A stretch of DNA of 64,000 bases from SOIA01 sp964348015 (lineage in GTDB: Bacteria > Acidobacteriota > Aminicenantia > Aminicenantales > Aminicenantaceae). Shown here one piece after another: positions 24,420-31,638 of the stretch. The stretch is from assembly GCA_964348015.1 (NCBI GenBank), contig CAYGBC010000013.1, positions 1 through 64,000 of the forward strand, in the 5' to 3' direction. The stretch's first letter is position 1. Each line of letters begins with the position of its first letter. Position numbers and translations under genes: made by a program. Below the pieces are notes generated by a model that saw only the letters and a program-made list of their open reading frames with translations, did no database searches and was not told where the DNA came from.

Positions 24420-25232
24420 ATGAAAAAAGCGCTCACTTGTATGTTTTTCTTTTCATTATTTCTGGGGATGCATACGCCATTATTCGCTCAGTTCACAATC
24501 GAGGAATTAGCCGAGAGAGGAAAATGGGAGAGGTTTCTTGAGGAAGCGGAGATCACGGAATGGAACCAGCCCCTGAATCCGCGGTTGGCGGTCACCGAGC
24601 CCTGGAGGCTCAAGCTGGAGAAAGACGGGATCGTGAAATACGGGTGGTGGAAAAATGTGGATGGACGTCATAAAGGGTTTATGGACAGATGGAGATGGGA
24701 AATTGCGGCTTACAGGCTGGATAAACTCTTGGGATTGAACATGATTCCTCCTTATGTTGAAAAAAGGTTTCAGGGAAGTCGAGGCGCCATCTCTCTGGAT
24801 ACCGACTACATGATGAAGGTCAGAGAGAAACAGGAAAAGAAAATAAAATGTCCGCCTCGCTATGTCTATTCATTTAACCGAGCCACCTACTTGTGGAGAT
24901 TCTGGGATAACTTGATCGCCAACGCAGACCGGAATGAGGGGGATATTTTCATAACAGAGGACTGGCGTGTCATCATCATCGACCACTCCCGCTCTTTCCG
25001 GACCCACAAAAAGTTCAAGCATAGAGGAAAGGGAAAAGATGAGCCCATCAAGCAACTTCCCCGGGCTCTAGTCGAGAAGCTGAAGAGCATTGACTTTGAA
25101 ATGATCAGGAATGCTGTTGGAGAATATTTGACGGATAAAGAAATCGCTGCTGTCCTTGTCCGCAGAGAACTGCTCCTCAAAGAAGTCGACAGGCTCATCG
25201 AGAAGTTTGGCGAGAATAAATTTTTCTATTGA
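24420..25232 (+). CDS. Exported PI3/4-kinase- or Fam20-like atypical kinase
   Basis: This 270-aa product has a signal peptide (cleavage after LFAQ, residue 24). The body shows the layout of bacterial PI3/4-kinase-like and Fam20-type folds: a beta-rich N-lobe with Lys near 64-66, a helix with Glu94 in WEIAAYRLDKLLGLNMIPP, then NANADRNEGDIF at 167-177 and IIIDHSRSF at 185-193, which correspond to the catalytic DR loop and the metal-binding ID. The position that is usually Asn in DRxxxN is Asp175, and Glu in Fam20. It is a single gene with its own promoter. ATP-dependent activity outside the cytoplasm is inferred, not shown. Confidence 0.6.
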   Translation: MKKALTCMFFFSLFLGMHTPLFAQFTIEELAERGKWERFLEEAEITEWNQPLNPRLAVTEPWRLKLEKDGIVKYGWWKNVDGRHKGFMDRWRWEIAAYRLDKLLGLNMIPPYVEKRFQGSRGAISLDTDYMMKVREKQEKKIKCPPRYVYSFNRATYLWRFWDNLIANADRNEGDIFITEDWRVIIIDHSRSFRTHKKFKHRGKGKDEPIKQLPRALVEKLKSIDFEMIRNAVGEYLTDKEIAAVLVRRELLLKEVDRLIEKFGENKFFY

Positions 25233-25314
25233 TATTTGGGATTAAACTCTCTATCTTGAAACTCGATACGGCCTCACCTTGATGGATGATGCTCATAGCG
25301 GAATCCTAATGTTT

Positions 25315-25343
25315 TTGACATCATGTTTTTCCTGTGGCATAAT
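25315..25343 (+). promoter_or_regulatory. Sigma70-type promoter with extended -10
   Basis: TTGACA at 25315-25320, a 17-bp spacer ending CCTGTGG, and CATAAT at 25338-25343. It belongs to the same set as 2066, 7489 and 31551 and lies 49 bp before the diguanylate cyclase start. Confidence 0.65.
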
Positions 25344-25391
25344 TTCTCGCAACCAGAGGAGAAATTTCATTTGCTCGAATGAAAATCTGAC

Positions 25392-26675
25392 ATGAGCAAT
25401 AAAACAGAAAAACTCAAGATCAAAGAGGGCCGAGATTTATTCATCAGGACAACCAGTACGATTTCTCGGGCAGTATTTTCGTTTTTTGTGCCCGGCGGAC
25501 TCATCATTCTTGTGGCTTTCCTTCTGACGCGGGCGCCGATAGTGGAAGCTGTGCCCGGGTTGGCCCGTGTTTTTCCCTGGATCATATTGATTGGCGGGCT
25601 ATTTTTCGGATGGCGGCTCAACCGGAGCCAGCTCATTTTTGTCATCCTGGTTCTCATTAGTGTTGACAGGTCACTGCTTCACTTTTTTACAGATGGAGCA
25701 GGCAATGAGGGAGTGAGACAGACTGTTTACAATGCCATCTCCTTTTTGCTTCCCTTGAATCTTGTTGTGTTTTCGATGATGAAGGAACACGGCATTTTGA
25801 GTCTGGATGGCCTGATGCGGCTCAGCTTGATCCCCATGCAGATATTTGGAATCGCCTTGATCTGCACATATCCGGATATGGGCTTTGCCGTTTATCTGAA
25901 ACATGTCTTTTTCAACTGGCCAGTACTCGATAAAATCCCGATGGCCCAGCCAGCGCTCATTGCCTTCGTGTTCGCAACTTTTCTTATATTGATTCGATAC
26001 GCTCAGGATAGAGGGGCTATTGAGTGCGGTTTTTTCTGGCTTCTGGTGGCCTGCTTTTTAGGCTTGAATTCAGGAGCTATCGGTCCGGCATCCACTATCT
26101 TTTTTTCCACGGGAGGTCTCGTGCTGATCACTGCCGTGATCGAGACCACATACGGCCGGGCCTACCGGGATGAGTTGACAGGTCTTCCGGGACGGAGAGC
26201 CCTGAGCGAGACTCTCGCAAAGCTGGGGAGCCGCTTTACGGTGGCGATGGTGGATATCGACCGTTTCAAGAGATTCAACGACAGCTTCGGCCATCATGTC
26301 GGAGATCAAGTCCTGCGCATGATCGCGTCTAAACTTGAAAATGCTACCGGAGGGGGAAGAGCCTTCCGGTATGGAGGCGAAGAGTTTGTCATAGTCTTTC
26401 CCGGAAAGCCGCTGAACGATGCCTTTTCGCATCTGGAAAATCTGAGAAAGGATATCGCAGATTCAGGTTTTTTCCTGCGGGGTTCTGACCGCCGCGATGA
26501 TAAGCCAAAAGGTGGCCCAAAGGGCAAAACGGCCAAAGGCAAAAAAAAAGTGACGGTCAGTATCGGAGTGGCAGAGCGAAATGAGAAAAACGCAACGCCT
26601 CACCAGGTCGTCAAGGCCGCAGATCAAGCTCTTTACCGCGCCAAGAATAAAGGGCGCAATAGAGTCAGCCGCTGA
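25392..26675 (+). CDS. Membrane diguanylate cyclase (GGDEF)
   Basis: The 427-aa product has about seven hydrophobic segments in residues 25-240 and a C-terminal GGDEF domain starting YRDELTGLPGRRAL near 257. The active-site motif is RYGGEEF, with VDIDRFKRFND for metal binding, so cyclic di-GMP synthesis is expected. The RxxD inhibitory site is missing: its place reads TGGG. A Lys/Gly/Arg-rich insert (SDRRDDKPKGGPKGK) breaks the domain just before VTVSIGVA. The N-terminal half is not a recognised sensor and may detect a membrane or small-molecule signal. Confidence 0.9.
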   Translation: MSNKTEKLKIKEGRDLFIRTTSTISRAVFSFFVPGGLIILVAFLLTRAPIVEAVPGLARVFPWIILIGGLFFGWRLNRSQLIFVILVLISVDRSLLHFFTDGAGNEGVRQTVYNAISFLLPLNLVVFSMMKEHGILSLDGLMRLSLIPMQIFGIALICTYPDMGFAVYLKHVFFNWPVLDKIPMAQPALIAFVFATFLILIRYAQDRGAIECGFFWLLVACFLGLNSGAIGPASTIFFSTGGLVLITAVIETTYGRAYRDELTGLPGRRALSETLAKLGSRFTVAMVDIDRFKRFNDSFGHHVGDQVLRMIASKLENATGGGRAFRYGGEEFVIVFPGKPLNDAFSHLENLRKDIADSGFFLRGSDRRDDKPKGGPKGKTAKGKKKVTVSIGVAERNEKNATPHQVVKAADQALYRAKNKGRNRVSR

Positions 26676-26708
26676 AAATCAATCCTCTCGTATATCCAGA
26701 AAAAAATA

Positions 26709-26737
26709 TTGACTTCGGTTGACCTTCCAGATAAATT
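26709..26737 (+). promoter_or_regulatory. Candidate promoter for the S9 peptidase
   Basis: TTGACT at 26709-26714, a 17-bp spacer and TAAATT at 26732-26737. A CGGAT/ATCCG hairpin follows. The start codon is about 200 bp downstream, so the 5' leader would be long. Confidence 0.3.
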
Positions 26738-26941
26738 AGCTTTCTGAATCGGATAAAATCCGGGTTGACTCATGCTCGATTCCAAACTCCAGCCTTCTGA
26801 AATATTGATAATTTCGAGTGTAATGATTGGGTGGTGTCAGGCTGCTCGACTCATGAAACATAACAGGATTATTCACACATGGAATAGATTCAACTCGCAG
26901 GATTTTGCTTAGGGATTGAATTTTATCAAAAGGAGGTTTCG

Positions 26942-28969
26942 ATGAAGACAGTCAAAGTGCGAATGGCCGTTTTAGGCATGTTTTTTTTCTGTTTAAGTTT
27001 AGGAACAGCTTTCGCTGTCCAGGACAATACCAGGCTTCTGACAAAGGAGACGTATATGGAGATGGAGTCAGTCGGGAGCCCGAACTTATCGCCGGATGGG
27101 AAACACATTCTTTTCACCCGAGGTTGGGTAGACAAGATGAACGATCGCCGCAGGAGTAACCTGTGGATCGTGGATGTTGAGGGTGAAAGAGTTCGTGAGC
27201 TCACACATGGGAACTGGAGAGATTCTTCGCCTGTCTGGTCTCCGAATGGGACACAGATCGCCTTCCTGTCGGATAGAGACGGAACAACCCAGATTCATGT
27301 GATGTGGCTGGACACACGCGAAGTGGCGCAGCTGACACATCTTGAGCGTTCGCCGGGAAGCTTGAGATGGTCTCCGGGCGGGAAGCATCTGGCGTTCACT
27401 CTCTTCGAGCGCGATACAAAACCATTGCTGTCCGTGAAGCTTCCCAAAAAACCACGGGGAGCGAAATGGGCTTCGCCGGCAGTGATTGTTGACCGCCTCT
27501 CCTGGAGGCGGGACGGCAGGGGATACCAGCCCAAAGGATACACTCACATCTTTGTGATCGATGCCGAGCTTGGAGGCACGCCGCGAAAGATCACATCGGG
27601 GGATTATTCTCACCGCGATCCCCAATGGTCTGCGGGCGGGAAAAAAATATTTTTCAGCGCCATCCGCAAACCCGATGCCGAGTACCTGCGCGGTGATTCT
27701 GAGATCTATTCAGTGGACCTCGATACACTCGAGATCAAGGCGCTCACAGACCGGAAAGGACCGGATAGCGGTCCACGCGTTTCACCGGATGGGAAGTGGA
27801 TCGCGTACACAGGTTATAACGACAAGAATTACACAAGACACTTGTCCAACCTGTATCTTATGGACAGCACAGGATCCAGAAAAAGGGTTCTCGCCGTAAA
27901 TCTTCCGAACTCGCCGTCGAGCGTGACCTGGGCTCCGGATAGCTCTGGACTCTATTACCTGATGCGGGAGAAGGGCGAATCGAACGTTTACTTCATCTCG
28001 CTCAACCGGAAATTTCAGAAAATCACCAATGGTGTCCATTATCTTTCCGGGCTTTCGATGGCTGGTAACGGGCAGGTGGCCACGACTCTCTCAACGTTTC
28101 ATGAACCTGGCTATCTGGCAACGTTCAACCTGCAGAATCCGGGAAGTATCAAGAAGCTTGTGGATGTCAACGCGGATGTCCTCGCGAATGTCAAGCTGGG
28201 TGAAGTTGAAGAAATGTGGTTCAAGTCTCCTGATGGGCTGGATTTGCAGGGATGGCTGATCAAACCGGCTGAGTTCAAACCCGGAAAAAAGTACCCGATG
28301 ATCCTGTATATCCACGGTGGGCCCTGGGCCATGTATTCAGTGAGGTTCAGCTGGGCCTGGCAGAATTTCGCAGCGAACGGCTACGCAGTCCTGTACATGA
28401 ATCCCAGAGGAAGTACGGGTTACGGCCAGGATTTTGTTAACGGGATCCAGTTTTCCTATCCCGGGAAGGATTATGATGACCTGATGGCCGGAGTGGACGC
28501 GGCAATAGCCAAGGGATTCATCGACAAGAAAAACCTGTTTGTCTGCGGCGGGAGCGGCGGCGGCGTCCTGACAGCCTGGATCGTAGGACACACCAACCGT
28601 TTCAGGGCCGCAGTCTCGATGCGGCCTGTGATCAACTGGCATTCTTTCGTGGGGACGACCGATGGATCGAGCTGGTACCGCCAGTTCCAGAAATATCCCT
28701 GGGAAAACCCGATGGAGTACGCCCTCCGCTCGCCACTCCACTATGTGGGAAATGTGACCACGCCGACCATGGTGATGACTGGAGAGGCAGATCTGAGAAC
28801 TCCGATGGGACAGAGCGAAGAGTATTACAGAGCCTTGAAGATGCTCAAAAAGAATACGCTGCTGGTGCGGATGCCCGAGGAATACCATGGATGGCGGAGA
28901 CCCTCGCACCGGCTTCTCCAACAGCTTTATCTTTTGGCTTGGTTTGAAAAGTACCGGGTAAAATCCTGA
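26942..28969 (+). CDS. Exported S9 family (prolyl oligopeptidase/acylaminoacyl-peptidase-like) peptidase
   Basis: The 675-aa product has a signal peptide (cleavage near AFAVQ), an N-terminal propeller with SPDGK-type blades (LSPDGKHILF, VSPDGKWIAY) and a C-terminal alpha/beta hydrolase. The catalytic Ser is S538 in GGSGGG; candidates for the acid and base are D617 in GEADLRTP and H649 in EEYHGW. HGGPWAMYS forms the oxyanion region. It should cleave short peptides outside the cytoplasm, probably after proline or at blocked N-termini. AAAAGGAGG precedes the start. A THAP4-like gene follows after 19 bp. Confidence 0.95.
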   Translation: MKTVKVRMAVLGMFFFCLSLGTAFAVQDNTRLLTKETYMEMESVGSPNLSPDGKHILFTRGWVDKMNDRRRSNLWIVDVEGERVRELTHGNWRDSSPVWSPNGTQIAFLSDRDGTTQIHVMWLDTREVAQLTHLERSPGSLRWSPGGKHLAFTLFERDTKPLLSVKLPKKPRGAKWASPAVIVDRLSWRRDGRGYQPKGYTHIFVIDAELGGTPRKITSGDYSHRDPQWSAGGKKIFFSAIRKPDAEYLRGDSEIYSVDLDTLEIKALTDRKGPDSGPRVSPDGKWIAYTGYNDKNYTRHLSNLYLMDSTGSRKRVLAVNLPNSPSSVTWAPDSSGLYYLMREKGESNVYFISLNRKFQKITNGVHYLSGLSMAGNGQVATTLSTFHEPGYLATFNLQNPGSIKKLVDVNADVLANVKLGEVEEMWFKSPDGLDLQGWLIKPAEFKPGKKYPMILYIHGGPWAMYSVRFSWAWQNFAANGYAVLYMNPRGSTGYGQDFVNGIQFSYPGKDYDDLMAGVDAAIAKGFIDKKNLFVCGGSGGGVLTAWIVGHTNRFRAAVSMRPVINWHSFVGTTDGSSWYRQFQKYPWENPMEYALRSPLHYVGNVTTPTMVMTGEADLRTPMGQSEEYYRALKMLKKNTLLVRMPEEYHGWRRPSHRLLQQLYLLAWFEKYRVKS

Positions 28970-28988
28970 TTCGGAAGCGGAGCGGTCT

Positions 28989-29522
28989 ATGAGAAAAAAA
29001 ACAATTCTTCTTCTTGTTCTGGTGCCTGTTTTACTCATGGCCCAGGTTAAGAAAAAACAGGATGTCTGGGAGCCGATGACATTTCTTCTCGGCCAGTGGG
29101 AAGGCCGGGGAGACGGAAAATCCGGAATATCCAAAGTCTGGAAGGAGTGGGATTTCATTTTGGCCGGGAAGTTCATTCGTATGAAAACCAAAGCTGTCTT
29201 CGAACCCCAGGAAAAAAACCCAAAAGGGGAAACGCATGAAGATGTGGGATATTTCAGCTATGATGGAGCGAGACAGCGGATCGTGTTCAGGCAGTTCCAT
29301 GTTGAGGGATTTATTATCCAGTATGTTCTCGAGAACGTATCAGATGACGGGAAAACACTGACCTTTGTATCGGAGAATATCGAAAACGGACCGCCGGGAC
29401 TGCAGGCCAAGATTGTTTATAAGATCAGGGATGCAAATACAGTCGAAGAGAGGTTCGAACTTGCGTTTCCGGGAAGGGAGTATGACTGTTTCATGACGAA
29501 TATTATCAAGCGGAAAAATTAG
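28989..29522 (+). CDS. Exported THAP4-like/DUF1579-type beta-barrel protein
   Basis: The 177-aa product has a short signal peptide (MRKKTILLLVLVPVLLMAQ). The mature part starts FLLGQWEGRGDG, the hallmark of nitrobindin/THAP4-like and DUF1579 barrels, and has alternating strands (DVGYFSYDGARQRIVFRQFHVEG) and a C-terminal ERFELAFPG. Some relatives bind heme, but the proximal His was not identified here. It lies 19 bp downstream of the S9 peptidase and is probably co-transcribed. Many exported copies in environmental bacteria have no known role. Confidence 0.75.
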   Translation: MRKKTILLLVLVPVLLMAQVKKKQDVWEPMTFLLGQWEGRGDGKSGISKVWKEWDFILAGKFIRMKTKAVFEPQEKNPKGETHEDVGYFSYDGARQRIVFRQFHVEGFIIQYVLENVSDDGKTLTFVSENIENGPPGLQAKIVYKIRDANTVEERFELAFPGREYDCFMTNIIKRKN

Positions 29523-29674
29523 ATTTTCAGTTTTAACGGATTCTTTTGTAAATTGATAACTTCTGTCTTATAAACGGCAATTTATAAGTGAATCAGGAAT
29601 CCAATATCAGAAAAATGATCAGTCAGGCCTTAGCGGCGCGGCAATGAGCTCTTAATGCGATAAGGTGATTTGAG

Positions 29675-30871
29675 ATGAATGTGCTCGAAAAACTGAACAC
29701 AAGGCTTGCTCGCCCATTCATAAAAGATTTTGATAATACGGACAACAAGAACGTGCGCGTCCAGCACGGCCTTCTGGCGGGATGGGTCTCGATTGTCGCC
29801 ATCCTGCTTCTTTTCATAGTGAAGATGGTGCTCGGCATTATGGCCGATTCAATATCAGTCGTGGCCAATGCCTTTCATCTTCTTTCTCACCTGGCGAATT
29901 CAATCATCCTCGTGGTCAGTTTCAAGCTCACCGCACGTCCTGCCACGGCCAAAACGCCGTTCGGGCATGGGCGGATGGAACATGTCGCTCCGCTAATCAT
30001 GGCCATCTTCCTTTTTATCTCTGGCCTTAGGATAGGGGAGACTTCCGTCCATCAAGCCCTCGAGCCTAACGAAGTTCATTACTGGCCCGCTCTGCCGTGG
30101 ATTCTCTTCACTACGATCGTTGTCAAGCAGTGGTTGGCGCGTTTTGTACGTTTTCTGGGAAAAAGAGTTGACTCCCATGCCATTATCACAAACGCGGCCC
30201 ATCACAACATCGAGGCCATGATCTCTCTCACAGTCATCGCGGGATTGGTCGCGGGGCATTATTTTCATCATCCTGAGGTCGACGGGTATATCGGGATTCT
30301 TGTTTCGTTATGGCTGCTTTACCTGGGATTCACACACGGGCGCGAAGCCATCGTTCCTCTCTTAGGCCAGGCACCGAACCGGGAAATGCTGGAGAGGATC
30401 AGAGCCACTGCCAAATCGACCGATGGTGTTGAAGATGTCCATGAGATCACTGTCCACAACTACGGGTCGCTCTACATGATCACGATGCATGTGGAGATAC
30501 CCGAGAAATACGGACCGGCAGAAATGCATGAGATCGCGGAGCACTGTGAATGGAAGCTCCGGAAGAAATTCGGTGGAGAAGTGGTGTGCCATACCGATCC
30601 TCTTATGGAAAAGACATCGGAGGTCATGGCGATTGAAGACAAATTTAAAAAAGTCCTGGCCAGTTTTCCTGAAGTCGTAGACTATCATGACTTTCGTGTT
30701 GTCGCAGCGTCCCAAGAGGAGATCGTACTCGTGGCGGATATCGATGTGAAAGAGGAAGTGCCTGAATTCGAATTCGAAAAGATCGCCAAAGGCTTGGAAG
30801 CCAAGTCTATGGAAGAAATCCCGAATATTGTCTACTGTAAGTTTTACATAACTCCAAAATTCGCTTACTGA
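29675..30871 (+). CDS. Cation diffusion facilitator family transporter with altered metal ligands
   Basis: The 398-aa product has the six-helix CDF core and an N-terminal amphipathic stretch. The usual ADxxHSxSD signature of helix 2 reads ANAFHLLSH (N65, H68, H72), and helix 5 reads TNAAHHNIE (N173, H176/H177, E180) in place of ADAWHHxSD. The transport site would therefore be HxxxH plus HxxxE rather than HxxxD twice. After the first cytoplasmic domain (HEITVHNYG...) a second ferredoxin-like segment (residues ~320-398) extends the protein beyond the usual ~300. Divalent metal export is the family role; specificity is uncertain. Confidence 0.88.
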   Translation: MNVLEKLNTRLARPFIKDFDNTDNKNVRVQHGLLAGWVSIVAILLLFIVKMVLGIMADSISVVANAFHLLSHLANSIILVVSFKLTARPATAKTPFGHGRMEHVAPLIMAIFLFISGLRIGETSVHQALEPNEVHYWPALPWILFTTIVVKQWLARFVRFLGKRVDSHAIITNAAHHNIEAMISLTVIAGLVAGHYFHHPEVDGYIGILVSLWLLYLGFTHGREAIVPLLGQAPNREMLERIRATAKSTDGVEDVHEITVHNYGSLYMITMHVEIPEKYGPAEMHEIAEHCEWKLRKKFGGEVVCHTDPLMEKTSEVMAIEDKFKKVLASFPEVVDYHDFRVVAASQEEIVLVADIDVKEEVPEFEFEKIAKGLEAKSMEEIPNIVYCKFYITPKFAY

Positions 30872-30934
30872 GCCAGGTCGGATTTGAGTCTTCGAGATCC
30901 AGAATAAAAGAATATTGTTGAGGTCAAAATAAAG

Positions 30935-31444
30935 ATGAGACATCGGGGAAAGACATACTGGCGAAAACACAGAGATAAGCTCCTGAAGAAACACTTGGCA
31001 GCTGAGGGGAAAATTCTGGATATTGGCTGTGGGTGGAGAGTTTATTCGGAAAATGCGGTGAGGTTGGATGTGGATTCGGGCTGTAATCCAGACGTGGTTG
31101 CGGATATTCAAAAAGGAACTGATTTTCCGGATAGCCACTTTGATACTGTGCTGATGTTCGATGTGCTGGAACACCTCGAATATCCGCAGAAAGCTTTAGA
31201 AGAAGTGAAAAGAGTGCTCAAGCCCGGCGGTCTGCTGTATATCACTGTCCCATTCTGTTTTCCACGCCATGGAGTGGAGTATTACAGGTTCAGCGACCTT
31301 GCCCTCCAAAAAATGCTCGAAGGATTCGAAGTTCAGATTACACCGGTAAAGAAAAGTAAATTCTGGAACCTCATATGGAATTATTACATGCAGGATACGA
31401 TTGTTGAGGGATATTTTGTAAGGGCCAAAAAAATAAAAAAATGA
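30935..31444 (+). CDS. Class I SAM-dependent methyltransferase
   Basis: This 169-aa cytoplasmic protein has methyltransferase type-11 motifs: ILDIGCGWR near residue 28 for SAM binding, VVADIQKGTDFPDSHFD, MFDVLEHLEYP and LKPGGLLYITVPF. The N-terminal region is very basic (RHRGKTYWRKHRDKLLKKH). Substrate unknown; similar short enzymes act on sugars, lipids or small molecules. It is single-gene, in line with the CDF gene with a 63-bp gap. Confidence 0.85.
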   Translation: MRHRGKTYWRKHRDKLLKKHLAAEGKILDIGCGWRVYSENAVRLDVDSGCNPDVVADIQKGTDFPDSHFDTVLMFDVLEHLEYPQKALEEVKRVLKPGGLLYITVPFCFPRHGVEYYRFSDLALQKMLEGFEVQITPVKKSKFWNLIWNYYMQDTIVEGYFVRAKKIKK

Positions 31445-31550
31445 GAATTCCTATCCCAATGATAACGAATTCATACTTCGGCACTAAGGTCTCGAATGAT
31501 TTGCTTTGAGTGGATTTGCATGAATGCCTGAACTCCGTTAAGAGCATCGA

Positions 31551-31579
31551 TTGACACCTTTTTTTTTCTGTGGTATTAC
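31551..31579 (+). promoter_or_regulatory. Sigma70-type promoter with extended -10
   Basis: TTGACA at 31551-31556, a 17-bp spacer ending TCTGTGG, and TATTAC at 31574-31579, 60 bp before the tricorn-like gene. Fourth member of the conserved set. Confidence 0.7.
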
Positions 31580-31638
31580 ACCATTTCCCATGTTTGATCT
31601 TTCACCTCTTCGTTTAATTTCCAATTAAGGAGTTTGCC

